Source: an uncultured Psychrobacter sp. (GTDB taxonomy: Bacteria > Pseudomonadota > Gammaproteobacteria > Pseudomonadales > Moraxellaceae). Taken from it: a stretch of DNA of 64,000 bases. Where the stretch lies: the NCBI RefSeq assembly GCF_947500265.1, contig NZ_CANMRN010000005.1, positions 1 to 64,000 of the forward strand. The letters are read 5' to 3'. Below the pieces are notes generated by a model. The model was not told the DNA's origin, made no database searches, and saw only the letters and a list, made by a program, of their open reading frames with translations. Position 1 is the stretch's first letter; the number at the start of each line of letters is the position of its first letter. Positions 7,800 through 18,503 of this stretch are shown in pieces. The position numbers and the translations under genes were made by a program.

Positions 7800-10700
7800 A
7801 TGCCAAACTCCCTCAGTATCGCAAAAGAGCGCATTAGCCAGATAAGCGATATTGCTACCAGTTATGTACAAAAAGACAAATCGCTATTTGATCATTTTAT
7901 TCATAGCTATTATCAGCCGCTGCATCAAGAAACTGCAGAGGCGATTAGTAATGCTGACTTGGCGGGCATGGCGCTACATCACTTTACACTACTCAAAGCT
8001 TACGACGGCAGCAAGCCGCAGCTGACAGTATTAAACCCAGCGGCAGAAGAGCAGCACTTTCACAGCTCGCACACTGTCATTCAAATCGCAGCTTATGATA
8101 GACCATTCTTAGTTGATACGATTTTGATGAGCCTAGAAGCTGAAGGTATTGACGTTCATCGTACTTACAACATTATTATCAGTGTTGAGCGTGATGACAA
8201 TGGTACTATTACGCATATCGAAGGCGCACATGAAAGTGCCACTTCACATATGTCATTGATTCATTGTGAAATTGCTTACCAAGACAACGAAGACTTGGAA
8301 GCACTGCAACAAATGCTGATGTCAAAAATTGACACGCTTGATACGGTCGTTGGCGACTGGAAACAGATGCGTGCGCAGTTGAATGATATCAAAACTGAGC
8401 TTTCGAATAAGCCGCTACCAGAAGTATTCTATTCACAACAAGAAATCCAAGCATTTTTAGATTGGATCTTAGACGATCACTTTATATTCTTAGGATATCG
8501 TGAATACCGCTTAGAAGGTGGTCAGTCTATCGAAGTGACTTCTGAGCCGACCGATTTGGATTTATTTGCGATTGGTAACAGTGGTCTGGGTCTATTACGT
8601 GGTTCTGAAAAAGACAAGCTATCAGAAAGCTTCAGCCAATTGCCTAGAGGTTTAAAGCAACTGTTGACTGAGCCGCGCGTGTTGATGCTGTCTAAATCAA
8701 GCCGTGTATCACCTGTGCATCGTTCAGTATATATGGACTTTTTGGGCATTCATAAGTTCGATGATAACGGCAACCTAATTGGTGAATACCGCTTTATCGG
8801 TTTGCTTACATCACAAGCCTATCAGCTGACTGTACAGCAAATACCGCTATTGCGCGAAAAAGCCAATAAGATCATGGCGATGGCAGACTTGCCACGTGAC
8901 GGTCATGCTCATCACAAGATGATGCATGTGATTAACACCTTACCACGTGATGATTTGTTCCAAGCCAGCGTCGAAGAGCTATACCCAATCGTTTCGGGCA
9001 TTACTCAACTACAAGACAAGAAAAGTTTACGTCTATTTAGCCGTATCGATCATTATCAGCGTTTTGTTTCGTGCTTGGTCTATATCCCGCGTGATAAGTT
9101 CAATACCGAGCTACGTATTAAAGTACAAAATGTCCTAAAAGACGCCTATAACGGTATGTCTTCAGGGTTTACTACTGAATTCAATGAATCTGCGCATGCT
9201 CGTGTGCATGTCCACGTACGTACCGTGCCTGGCCAAGTAAACGACGTCAATATCGCCACACTTGAAGCCAAATTATCAGCACTCATGCAATCATGGGATG
9301 ATAATTATCAAAAAATGCTCCTCGATAATGTAGGCGAGCAACAAGCCAATGCTTTAAATCGTCGTTTCTTAAACTATATTCCTGCTGCCTACCAAGAGCG
9401 TTTTGATGCTCGTACCGCAGTCGAAGACACGAAGCGTCTGGCGGGACTGACCGCAGAGCAACCGATGCTTTGGCATTTATATCAGTCGACAGGCGATGCA
9501 CGTAATCAGCTTCACCTAAAACTATACGGTCGCGAACAACCGGTTATCTTATCAAAAGTATTACCAATACTTGAAAACTTTGGTGTGTCAGTTATCTCAG
9601 CACAGACTTATGAGTTTGACTTGCCAGAGCAGCCTATCTGGATGCAAGAGTATGAACTGACCCTAGAGCATGTCGATACGGTCAATATGCAAGTCGTACG
9701 TGGTCAGTTCGAAGACAGCCTAAAACAAATCTGGGCAGGTCGCGTTGAAAGCGATTCATTTAATGAGTTGGTACTAACGACCAAGCTCGATACTTATGAT
9801 GTCGTCGTATTGCGTGCATTATCTCGCTATATGCTGCAAGCACGTGCGCCATTCTCTAGTGCTTATATTCAGCAAACTGTGGTCAAAAATAGCGATATCA
9901 GTGTCGCGTTAGGTAGTTTGTTTGATGCACGTATGAATCCTAAGTATAGCCTCGATACGCGTCAAGAAAAGGCTGCTACCATTCAAGAGCAAATCACAGC
10001 GGCGTTAGCAGATGTAGATAGCCTGGATGAAGATCGTATCTTGCGCTGGTATTTAGATTTGATCAATGCAATGGTGCGTACCAACTTCTATCAAGTCGAT
10101 AGTGATGGTCAACGCAAAGATCGTCTGTCATTTAAGTTCTTGGCAGCAGACATTCCAAACTTGCCTAAACCAAAGCCAATGTTTGAGATATTTGTGTATT
10201 CACCACGCGTCGAAGCTGTACATTTACGTGGCGGCAAAGTCGCTCGTGGTGGTCTGCGCTGGTCCGATCGTATGGAAGATTTCCGTACCGAAGTACTTGG
10301 TCTTGTCAAAGCACAGATGGTCAAAAACGCAGTAATCGTCCCTGTAGGTTCTAAAGGCGGCTTTATTGTCAAAACCAAGAGCATGGCTGATGGTCGTGAG
10401 GCATTCCAAGCAGAAGGCATCGCTTGTTATCAGACATTCTTACGCGGCATGCTTGATGTCACAGACAATATTGTAGATGGCAACATCGTCCCGCCAGCCA
10501 ACACGGTACGTCATGATGAAGACGACCCGTACTTGGTTGTTGCAGCAGACAAAGGTACAGCTACCTTCTCTGACATAGCCAACGCGTTAGCAGCAGAATA
10601 CAACTTCTGGCTAGATGATGCCTTTGCATCAGGTGGCTCAGTAGGTTATGACCATAAAGCAATGGGCATCACAGCTCGCGGTGGTTGGGAGTCGGTCAAA

Positions 10701-12647
10701 CGTCACTTCCGTATGCGCGGTATGGACATTCAAAACCGTGATGACTTCACCGTTGTCGGTATTGGTGACATGAGTGGGGATGTATTCGGTAATGGCATGC
10801 TGCTATCAACGCATACTAAGCTAGTTGCCGCCTTTAACCATTTGCATATCTTTATTGATCCTAATCCAGATACGGCGGCCTCATACGCTGAGCGCGCACG
10901 CTTGTTTGAATTACCACGCTCATCATGGGCAGATTATGAAGCATCATTGATCAGTCAAGGCGGCGGTATATTCTCACGTCAAGACAAAACCATCGCTATC
11001 AGTCCTGAAATGAAATCGCTCTTCGATATCAGTGAAGACAGCCTTGCACCGAATGATTTGATCAGTGCGTTACTACGTGCACCTGTCGATCTTATTTGGA
11101 ATGGTGGTATCGGTACTTATGTCAAAAGTGCGAATGAGACGCATGCGGACGTTGGCGATCGTGCAAATGATTCGCTGCGTATCGATGGTAATGAGCTACG
11201 CGCAGCCGTCGTTGGTGAAGGTGGTAACTTAGGTCTAACCCAGCAAGGTCGTATCGAGTACGCTCAAACGGGCGGACGTATCTATACAGATGCAATCGAC
11301 AACTCAGGCGGTGTTAACTGCTCGGATCATGAAGTCAATATCAAAATCCTACTTGGCAAAGTGGTCGAGCAAGGCGATATGACGCTGAAGCAACGTAATG
11401 AGCTGCTTGAGAGTATGACTGACACTGTAGCAGAATTGGTACTGCGTCAAAACTACTTGCAACCACAAGCGATCGAGCTGAGCCATATCCGTGCCGCAGC
11501 CAATCTGAGCGATCATCAGCGCTTTATTCAGATGCTAGAGAGTGAAGGGCGTCTGGATCGTGCGATTGAGTATCTACCATCAGACGAAGAGATTGCGAAG
11601 CGTCAAAAAGCGGATACTGGTCTGACCAATCCTGAGCTAGCAGTGGTCTTGGCTTATGGCAAAATGTGGGTCTATGACAATCTATTATTGTCTGATTTAC
11701 CAGATGATCCATACTTTATCAATGAGCTACGTAAGTACTTCCCAGATGAGCTTGCGTCACGCTTCTTTGACGAGATGACTGAGCACCGTTTGCATCGCGA
11801 GATTATCAGTACTTACTTGACCAACAGTGTGGTAAACCGCTTAGGTATCGAAGCGCTGTTCCGTCTCTTTGAGGAAACCGATCAATCACTAGCTACTATC
11901 GTACGTGGTTATGCGATTAGCCGTGATGTATTCAATGTATCGCGCGCTTGGAAAGCCCTTGAAGCCCTAGACAATCAAGTTGAGGCGACGTTACTGCTGA
12001 ACCTTGAGCTACGTCTACGTGACTCACTTGAGCGCGGTGTGGTCTGGTTCATCAATGCATTTGGTCAAAACCTGCAAGTCGCGGATATGATTAGCCGCTT
12101 TAGTGAAAGTGTAGAAAAACTGACTAAGCCAAGTGGCTTTATCGAGCAGCAGTTCGCACAATATCTGCAAGAAGATACCAAACGCTTGATGCAAAAAGAG
12201 CTGTCTGATAATGATGCTACGCTATTTGCGATGCTACCGTACCATGTCGATGCGCTCGATGCTGCATTGCTTGCTGAGCAATACGAGCGTCCTGTTGATG
12301 AGATTGCAACTTTATACTTTGAAGCTTATCAAGTATTGCAATTAGACTGGATGATGGAAAATATCGCCAGCCTACCACAGCAAGATTATTGGGATCGCCG
12401 TGCACGTCATGCGTTAGTGAACGAGCTGTCACGCAGCTTGCGCCTATTGATGGATGCGGTACTCTCAAAACCAGATGCTAAGCAAGCATTTAGTGAATGG
12501 AGAGCAAGACACGTCGATCAGCTTGCTGCAGTCACTACAGAGATGAATAAGTTGGATGAGCTGCACAGCAACGATGAAGAAGGTCAAATCGGTCTTTCAA
12601 CGTTGTCCGTATTGATGAGTGAGCTTAGTGGCCTCGTCACTAAATAG
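7800..12647 (+). CDS. gdhB: NAD-specific glutamate dehydrogenase, large (180-kDa) type
   Basis: A protein of 1615 residues, the size of the giant bacterial NAD-GDH class, which converts glutamate to 2-oxoglutarate plus ammonium. The N-terminal half holds ACT-like regulatory segments. The catalytic region lies around residues 800-1200 with GGLRWSDRMEDFRTE, KNAVIVPVGSKGGF, the nucleotide motif GIGDMSGDVFGNGM and GEGGNLGLTQ. The C-terminal helical domain ends near SGLVTK. The start MPNSLS at 7800 has AAGGA 8 nt upstream; an in-frame ATG at 7764 lacks one. The gene is monocistronic with its own terminator. Confidence 0.95.
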   Translation: MPNSLSIAKERISQISDIATSYVQKDKSLFDHFIHSYYQPLHQETAEAISNADLAGMALHHFTLLKAYDGSKPQLTVLNPAAEEQHFHSSHTVIQIAAYDRPFLVDTILMSLEAEGIDVHRTYNIIISVERDDNGTITHIEGAHESATSHMSLIHCEIAYQDNEDLEALQQMLMSKIDTLDTVVGDWKQMRAQLNDIKTELSNKPLPEVFYSQQEIQAFLDWILDDHFIFLGYREYRLEGGQSIEVTSEPTDLDLFAIGNSGLGLLRGSEKDKLSESFSQLPRGLKQLLTEPRVLMLSKSSRVSPVHRSVYMDFLGIHKFDDNGNLIGEYRFIGLLTSQAYQLTVQQIPLLREKANKIMAMADLPRDGHAHHKMMHVINTLPRDDLFQASVEELYPIVSGITQLQDKKSLRLFSRIDHYQRFVSCLVYIPRDKFNTELRIKVQNVLKDAYNGMSSGFTTEFNESAHARVHVHVRTVPGQVNDVNIATLEAKLSALMQSWDDNYQKMLLDNVGEQQANALNRRFLNYIPAAYQERFDARTAVEDTKRLAGLTAEQPMLWHLYQSTGDARNQLHLKLYGREQPVILSKVLPILENFGVSVISAQTYEFDLPEQPIWMQEYELTLEHVDTVNMQVVRGQFEDSLKQIWAGRVESDSFNELVLTTKLDTYDVVVLRALSRYMLQARAPFSSAYIQQTVVKNSDISVALGSLFDARMNPKYSLDTRQEKAATIQEQITAALADVDSLDEDRILRWYLDLINAMVRTNFYQVDSDGQRKDRLSFKFLAADIPNLPKPKPMFEIFVYSPRVEAVHLRGGKVARGGLRWSDRMEDFRTEVLGLVKAQMVKNAVIVPVGSKGGFIVKTKSMADGREAFQAEGIACYQTFLRGMLDVTDNIVDGNIVPPANTVRHDEDDPYLVVAADKGTATFSDIANALAAEYNFWLDDAFASGGSVGYDHKAMGITARGGWESVKRHFRMRGMDIQNRDDFTVVGIGDMSGDVFGNGMLLSTHTKLVAAFNHLHIFIDPNPDTAASYAERARLFELPRSSWADYEASLISQGGGIFSRQDKTIAISPEMKSLFDISEDSLAPNDLISALLRAPVDLIWNGGIGTYVKSANETHADVGDRANDSLRIDGNELRAAVVGEGGNLGLTQQGRIEYAQTGGRIYTDAIDNSGGVNCSDHEVNIKILLGKVVEQGDMTLKQRNELLESMTDTVAELVLRQNYLQPQAIELSHIRAAANLSDHQRFIQMLESEGRLDRAIEYLPSDEEIAKRQKADTGLTNPELAVVLAYGKMWVYDNLLLSDLPDDPYFINELRKYFPDELASRFFDEMTEHRLHREIISTYLTNSVVNRLGIEALFRLFEETDQSLATIVRGYAISRDVFNVSRAWKALEALDNQVEATLLLNLELRLRDSLERGVVWFINAFGQNLQVADMISRFSESVEKLTKPSGFIEQQFAQYLQEDTKRLMQKELSDNDATLFAMLPYHVDALDAALLAEQYERPVDEIATLYFEAYQVLQLDWMMENIASLPQQDYWDRRARHALVNELSRSLRLLMDAVLSKPDAKQAFSEWRARHVDQLAAVTTEMNKLDELHSNDEEGQIGLSTLSVLMSELSGLVTK

Positions 12648-12673
12648 CTAGCAATGACATAATTAATAGCCAA

Positions 12674-12710
12674 CAAAAAACCACCGTCCTTAATGTTCGG
12701 TGGTTTTTTA
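12674..12710 (+). terminator. Bidirectional terminator between gdhB and sbcC
   Basis: AAAAAACCACCG and CGGTGGTTTTTT pair around an 11-nt loop. A-tract and T-tract on the two sides suit the convergent genes. Confidence 0.9.
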
Positions 12711-12760
12711 TTGTCTAAACGCCGTAGTTAAATGAAAAACAGCCCGCTGACTGGCTTAAT

Positions 12761-15700
12761 TTATGACGCTTTTTCGCCTAGCACTCTTTGACATCCTTGA
12801 CCACTGATTTGGCTAAATCCGCCAGAGAGTTTTTCAACCTTAATTTGGGTTAATATACGGTCTTTTAGTGCCTGCACATGGGATATCACCCCGATTAATT
12901 TACCTTCTTGCTGCAAATTGGTCAGCGTATCAAGCGCAATATCTAAAGATTCTTCATCCAATGTACCAAACCCTTCATCCAAAAATAGCGAATCTACGCG
13001 TATATTTTGACTGGCCATCTGTGAGAGACCTAATGCCAAGGCCAGACTAATGATAAACCCTTCACCACCTGAGAGATTTTTGGTGCTGCGAATTTCGCCA
13101 CCTTGATAATTATCAATCACATTCAGCTCAAGTGGACTGTCGTCATCACGGGTGAGCAGATAGCGATCGCTCATTTTTTGCAATTTCGTATTGGCGTGAG
13201 TGACCATGAGGTCAAAGGTTAGTCCTTGAGCAAAGGTGCGGTACTTCTTGCCATCGGACGAGCCAATCAATTTGTGCAGCTGTTGCCACACTTGAAGCTT
13301 ATCCTTTTGAGTATTGATGGCATCAATCTGTGCCTGTTGGGTATTTTTTTTGTCCTCATTGTCTTTTAGTCGCTGACTGATGGCACCAATCGATTCTATG
13401 CGTTTATTAGATGCTTCTTGGGCTTGCGACTGCTGTTGGGTAAGCGTTTCTTTATCATCTGTTGTCAGTGGATTGGCTTGTTTATCCGCCAGTGTTTTTT
13501 GTGTTGTATCCAATAAAGACTGCGCTTGCTTTAGCGCATAATCGATATGCTGTTGCTGCTGTTTAAGTGTGTTGCGTTCATCAATTGGCAGGCGCGCCGC
13601 CAAAAATTCTGCTTCCGTATCAAAGCTGGAGGTGGCAAGTGCGTTATGAAATGCGGTATGTTGCGTTTCCAAGGTTTGCGTCGCTGCTTCGATACGATTG
13701 GCTAAGTTTTCTTGCTGCTTTATGAGCTGTTGCAAATTATACGTCTCTTTATCCAGTTGTCGTTGGGCAACACTGTGCGCCTTTTGTACTCGCTCTAGCG
13801 TGTCTCTAAGCGTACGCTCAGCTGCTTCTAGGTCGGCCGCCTCAAAAACCTCTGCGCGTTCGTCTTGAAACTGGGTTAGTGCAGCTATTTGTTTATTCTT
13901 CGCTTGCATTAGACTGTTAAGCGAATCGGTATCTTTTTTGAGCTGTGCTTCTTTATTCTCAATATATGCTTTTATGCGTTCAAGGTCGCTCTGTATTGTC
14001 TGCTGTTTGTCCTTATCTTCAGCGAAAGCGTCTTTTAGCTGTACGAGGGCGCGGCGCTGCTGACGCAGTTCTTCAAGATAACTATCATAATCTGCATTGC
14101 TCAGAATTTTTTGCTGTTTAATGCTAGCCGATAACAACTGTAGGTTCTCGGGCGCACGTTGCAAGGTGCTCAGCGCCTCTGTCGGATAGCTACTGGCAGC
14201 ATAAGGGTCAATACGCTGCAAAATGGCGGTAATGAGCGTTTGTAGTTCAGCAAAGTTCTCTGTGATTTTATTATCAATACCCGTTATATTACTTTCGGTA
14301 ATGGTGATTTTGTATCTCTGCTCAGTGATATCATTTGCTAGTACTTGCTGGTCTTGTGACGCCGTCTCTAGCGTCTTACGCAAACGGCTCATATCTTCAA
14401 GAAGTCTGTCGTAGAGTGCTAACGAATCTTTGATACGGTCTTTATATGTCGCTAATTTGTTTTTGCTGGCGGTAAGCACTGGCACGATATCGTTATCACT
14501 ACCCAACGCCAGTAACGGTTGTATCAAGTTGGCAATAGTACTGTCAGCTAAGTTTTCATCATTCATCTGCTGGCTGATGACATACAGCAGTTCTGTTATG
14601 GCGGTATCATGCTGCTGTATTTGCGCAGTGAGTTCGGCTTGCTGATTTTTTTTACTCGCAAGCGTACTTTGTTTACTTGCCTGCTCAATCTGCTGGGCAG
14701 TGATGCTTTTATTCAGCTCGGTAATTTGTTCATCTAAAACACTAATATACTGCGCTAATTGGGAGTTTTCGTCATCGGGTAAAAGGTGCGGGTGATTTTG
14801 AGCGTAAGGGTGCTCAAGCGCGCCGCATAGAGGACAAGGTGTACCGTCTTGTAAATCGGCAATATAGTTCTCTAGCGCCGTAACCTTTTGTTGTAGTTGT
14901 AGCTGATTCAATTTGTCTTGGCGCTTTTCTTGCGTATTTTTGAGGCTTGCTTTTTTCGTTGTAATCAACTTTTCATAGCCATTGATTTCACTCTCTAGCT
15001 GCTCGATGTGACTCATGATTTGTATCACTTGTGCGTTAAGGTCACGGCGCTGCTGGTCATGAAAGCGCAGCTGATCGAGCTGCTGGCTAGTGCTATCTAT
15101 CTGCTCTTGTGTCTCACGCATCTGTGTGACCGATTGCGCTTGAATCAGCTCGCTTTGTGCTTTTTTTAGTGCGATTAATTGCTTTTGGGTGGCTTCATTT
15201 TTATCACTTTGTGCTTGTTGGCGTTGCTGTTGTACTACCAATGCGGTTTTGTATTCTTCTAATTCATGTGTTTGGCGTATCTTATCTTGCGAAAGCACTG
15301 AATTTTGATGTATTACCGCTTTTAGGCGACTGCACTTTTCATCAAAAATGGCAATATCGCCGTCTAAATAGCTTAAATTATCCGTACCGGTAAGTTTTTC
15401 GGTCAATTGCGCGCTTTGGTTTTCTTTATCTATAGCAATGCTTTTTTGCGCGGCAATATTTTCAAGCAGTTGCTCAGTGTCTGCCTGCAGTGTGTCATGT
15501 CTGACACGTGTATCGTTTAAAGCGAAACGCTGCTGGGTAATCTCGTTGTCGAGATCACGTGCTTTCTGAATTTTCGGCCGTGTGACTTGTATTGCGTTTT
15601 CTGCATCTTGGCGCTGTGTTAGTTGCTTCTCTAGCTGTGTGCGAGCGCTTTGTGTGAGTGCTTGCTGCTTAGGTAAGTCATATTCGAGCTGCGCTTTTTC

Positions 15701-16651
15701 TCGGTTTAATTCGTTAACGTGCTTGCGGGTAGATGATAACTCACCAAACTGACTGTCAATTTCCAACGCTTTATTAGCAGCGATTAAGCGTTTGGCACTA
15801 GGGATAAAGTCTTGCTGAGCCTGCTGAGCCTGATCTAGAACATTTTGATAAGTATTCAGCTTTTCTTTTGACTCTGTCACGCTATCTAGCCACTTTATCT
15901 TTTCGGACAAATCTTGAATGGTTTGCTGCTGCTCACTTTGGGCACTTTGATACGACTGCAAGACAGCTTTTAACTGATTTTCTTCATCGGTATCTAAAAG
16001 CATCAAACCGTCTAAACCGTATTGTAGCTTATTAAGAATTTCTTCCTCGGTACGTTTCTTATCATGAACCTGTGTTGAGATAGTCGCGTAAATATCAGTG
16101 CCCGTGATTTTTTCTAAAATATCTGCGCGTTCATCAGCCTTTGCCTTTAGAAATGCTGAAAAGCTACCCTGAGCCAGCAATATAGAGCGAGTAAATTGCT
16201 GAAAATCCATCCGAGTCAGTTCAATGATTTTATTTTTGGTATGCTTTAAGGTGCTCTCTAACAGCTCATCCTCTTTTGACGAGCCATCAACGTTTATCTT
16301 AGCGATTTCATGAGTCGCATCTTGCAGATTGCCATCTGCTTTGTTATAAGCACGGCGCTGTCCCCAGCGGCAGCGATATTGCTCGCCATTCAAATCAATC
16401 ACTACTTCAGCGAAACACTCTGCCGTCTGCCGCGTCATCACCTCATTGCTGCTTTTACTGATACTATTAATCCTTGGCGTCTCACCATATAGTGCTAAGC
16501 AAATAGCATCCAATATGGTGGTCTTGCCAGCGCCTGTTTGCCCAGTGATAGCAAAGATGCCTTCATTGGTAAAGGCAGTATCAGCAAAATCAATATGCCA
16601 TTCGCCTTTTAGGGAGTTGAGGTTTTTTAGTCTGAGTTCGATTAGGCGCAT
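12761..16651 (-). CDS. sbcC: Exonuclease subunit SbcC
   Basis: A Rad50-type SMC-like ATPase of 1296 residues that works with SbcD to cleave hairpins and protein-blocked DNA ends. Walker A GQTGAGKT is at residues 37-44. Long Gln-rich coiled coils surround the zinc hook CPLCG (about residue 604). The ABC signature LSGGEGF is near 1197 and Walker B LFLDEGFGTLDEESLD near 1222. It lies 83 bp downstream of sbcD on the same strand, an expected operon. Long perfect DNA hairpins, such as the one at 60284-60370 in this window, are typical substrates of this nuclease. Confidence 0.96.
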   Translation of the reverse strand: MRLIELRLKNLNSLKGEWHIDFADTAFTNEGIFAITGQTGAGKTTILDAICLALYGETPRINSISKSSNEVMTRQTAECFAEVVIDLNGEQYRCRWGQRRAYNKADGNLQDATHEIAKINVDGSSKEDELLESTLKHTKNKIIELTRMDFQQFTRSILLAQGSFSAFLKAKADERADILEKITGTDIYATISTQVHDKKRTEEEILNKLQYGLDGLMLLDTDEENQLKAVLQSYQSAQSEQQQTIQDLSEKIKWLDSVTESKEKLNTYQNVLDQAQQAQQDFIPSAKRLIAANKALEIDSQFGELSSTRKHVNELNREKAQLEYDLPKQQALTQSARTQLEKQLTQRQDAENAIQVTRPKIQKARDLDNEITQQRFALNDTRVRHDTLQADTEQLLENIAAQKSIAIDKENQSAQLTEKLTGTDNLSYLDGDIAIFDEKCSRLKAVIHQNSVLSQDKIRQTHELEEYKTALVVQQQRQQAQSDKNEATQKQLIALKKAQSELIQAQSVTQMRETQEQIDSTSQQLDQLRFHDQQRRDLNAQVIQIMSHIEQLESEINGYEKLITTKKASLKNTQEKRQDKLNQLQLQQKVTALENYIADLQDGTPCPLCGALEHPYAQNHPHLLPDDENSQLAQYISVLDEQITELNKSITAQQIEQASKQSTLASKKNQQAELTAQIQQHDTAITELLYVISQQMNDENLADSTIANLIQPLLALGSDNDIVPVLTASKNKLATYKDRIKDSLALYDRLLEDMSRLRKTLETASQDQQVLANDITEQRYKITITESNITGIDNKITENFAELQTLITAILQRIDPYAASSYPTEALSTLQRAPENLQLLSASIKQQKILSNADYDSYLEELRQQRRALVQLKDAFAEDKDKQQTIQSDLERIKAYIENKEAQLKKDTDSLNSLMQAKNKQIAALTQFQDERAEVFEAADLEAAERTLRDTLERVQKAHSVAQRQLDKETYNLQQLIKQQENLANRIEAATQTLETQHTAFHNALATSSFDTEAEFLAARLPIDERNTLKQQQQHIDYALKQAQSLLDTTQKTLADKQANPLTTDDKETLTQQQSQAQEASNKRIESIGAISQRLKDNEDKKNTQQAQIDAINTQKDKLQVWQQLHKLIGSSDGKKYRTFAQGLTFDLMVTHANTKLQKMSDRYLLTRDDDSPLELNVIDNYQGGEIRSTKNLSGGEGFIISLALALGLSQMASQNIRVDSLFLDEGFGTLDEESLDIALDTLTNLQQEGKLIGVISHVQALKDRILTQIKVEKLSGGFSQISGQGCQRVLGEKAS

Positions 16652-16734
16652 GGATAAGTCTTAATATTAGTAATAGCCGCAACTGCGAAAAATTTAGGAA
16701 GATAAGGAAGTGTAGTCATGATATGTCACTTATA

Positions 16735-18351
16735 TCATTCCGCCTGTTTGTCTTCATGACGTAAGTTATAAAGTATCTGGCCATAAGCATCGCGCAATGA
16801 GTCTTTTTGAGAATCAGCCACATCATTTATCGTCAAGCAGCGCTCAAACACTTCCATCTCATTTAAGTCCTGCAAGCTCTCTGAGGTTTGCTGCTGATTA
16901 AGGACTTTGTTGTAAGTACGAGTGTTTTTTATCTTAAGCACTTCGCATGGCAACCCTCCTACCATTGCTTGCACTTGCTCACGCAAATCACTGACAATCT
17001 CATCGCCTGTATAGACAATCTCTAGCCAAATAGAGTCCGATTGCGTAAGCGTTATAATGGTTTGTTCAATTGTGGTTAAGTCACCAGATATTTGCGCCAG
17101 TTGTTGGAACTTTGGAATGGGCAGGGACACTACTTGCATTTGATTAGCGTCATCGCGATGTAGGATTTTATTGCTAGTCACGGCGTCAGTCGAGGTTGGT
17201 TGATTGTTTATATCTTGCTCAACAGAAGTATTTTCTATGGCAGTAGACTGTGCCATTTCTTCATCTTCTAATGGCTCATCAAAGCCAAACAAGTCATCCA
17301 TGAAAGGCAGTTCTTGAGTCGCCACTTTTTTAGCGGTTTTTTCTGTCAGTTTTTCTACTGATTTTTTAACTTGGGCGACTTCAATGTCAGCAGCTGTATT
17401 GATGGCATAAGGAGTAATACTATCAGGTGCGACGTTCAGCTCTGAGTTGCCATTATTAAAATGTTCTGCAGCACCAAACTGTACCAGCAATACTTGCTTT
17501 TGCTGTTTAGCTTCCCCAAAACCCATCGCGATAGGTGAGCCTGAATAGCGAATACTCTCACGACCGCCAACACGCTGCGGCACGTGCAAATGCCCAAGTG
17601 CCACATAATCAAAGCCATCATTGAACATATCGGCAGAGATTTTACCTAGTGAGCCGACATAGAGCTCGCGTACACCATCATCTTCGGTTGTTTTACCACC
17701 AGACGCGAATAGATGTCCTGTGGCAACGATAGGAATATATCGCTGATGCGTTTTGATTAAGTCGGCTTGCTTAGCCTTCGCAATGTCTGCAACATTGTCA
17801 TAATGCTCGCAAATACCAGCGATAACGTTGGCGTCTTTGCTATCTGCGGACTCGCCAGCGCTACTGCTACGCACATCCCGATCGCGCAGATAGGGCACAG
17901 CGGCAATAATACAATGAGGGTTGTTGTCGTCATCACCTAAGACCAATACTTCGTCGTCCAAGTCATCACAAGCAGTACCAATCACATGGACATTCAAAAA
18001 CTTAAGCACATTGCTTGGCGCGTCTAAAAATGTCGGTGAGTCATGATTACCTGCGACAATAACCACATGCTGACAGCAGGAGCGTGAGACCTTACCCAAA
18101 AATTCATAATATAGCGCTTGGGCTTTATTGCTTGGGGTCATGGTATCGAAGATATCACCCGCAACAATTAGTATGTCTACTTTTTGCGCGCTGATGGTGT
18201 CTTGTAGCCAATGCAGGAATGACTCAAACTCTTCATAACGAAGACGCCCATACAGACGTCGCCCCAAATGCCAGTCTGAGGTATGCAGTATGGTCAAAGG
18301 TTTCATTTGCGTGGTTAAAGAGGAAGACAAGCTAGCATCAGGTATGGGCAT
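16735..18351 (-). CDS. sbcD: Exonuclease subunit SbcD
   Basis: Mre11-type metallophosphoesterase. Metal motifs are DWHLGR, GDIFD, GNHDSP, GHLF and GHLHVPQ. At 538 residues it is longer than the usual 400 or so, because a Ser/Thr/Glu-rich, low-complexity insert (about residues 325-400) separates the nuclease core from the capping domain. The start is uncertain: 18351 gives a 15-residue leader, while an internal ATG at 18306 (MKPLTILHTSDWHLG) matches the family N-terminus; neither has a clear ribosome binding site. sbcC follows. Confidence 0.94.
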   Translation of the reverse strand: MPIPDASLSSSLTTQMKPLTILHTSDWHLGRRLYGRLRYEEFESFLHWLQDTISAQKVDILIVAGDIFDTMTPSNKAQALYYEFLGKVSRSCCQHVVIVAGNHDSPTFLDAPSNVLKFLNVHVIGTACDDLDDEVLVLGDDDNNPHCIIAAVPYLRDRDVRSSSAGESADSKDANVIAGICEHYDNVADIAKAKQADLIKTHQRYIPIVATGHLFASGGKTTEDDGVRELYVGSLGKISADMFNDGFDYVALGHLHVPQRVGGRESIRYSGSPIAMGFGEAKQQKQVLLVQFGAAEHFNNGNSELNVAPDSITPYAINTAADIEVAQVKKSVEKLTEKTAKKVATQELPFMDDLFGFDEPLEDEEMAQSTAIENTSVEQDINNQPTSTDAVTSNKILHRDDANQMQVVSLPIPKFQQLAQISGDLTTIEQTIITLTQSDSIWLEIVYTGDEIVSDLREQVQAMVGGLPCEVLKIKNTRTYNKVLNQQQTSESLQDLNEMEVFERCLTINDVADSQKDSLRDAYGQILYNLRHEDKQAE

Positions 18352-18424
18352 AAGTAGACTATAAGTATGGGCAGTAGAAAGTCTTCATTCTAGCAAGAAT
18401 CGTTGAGATTTGCGCTGTTGCCAA

Positions 18425-18466
18425 AAGAAAACCCTACCAATAATATACTGGTAGGGTTTTCTTTTT
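18425..18466 (-). terminator. Terminator downstream of cysG
   Basis: AAAACCCTACCA and TGGTAGGGTTTT form a 12-bp stem with T-rich flanks on both strands. It separates cysG from sbcD, which has the same orientation. Confidence 0.88.
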
Positions 18467-18503
18467 ATTTAAGACTAAGCGTTTTGCAGATTAAATGTAA
18501 GCG

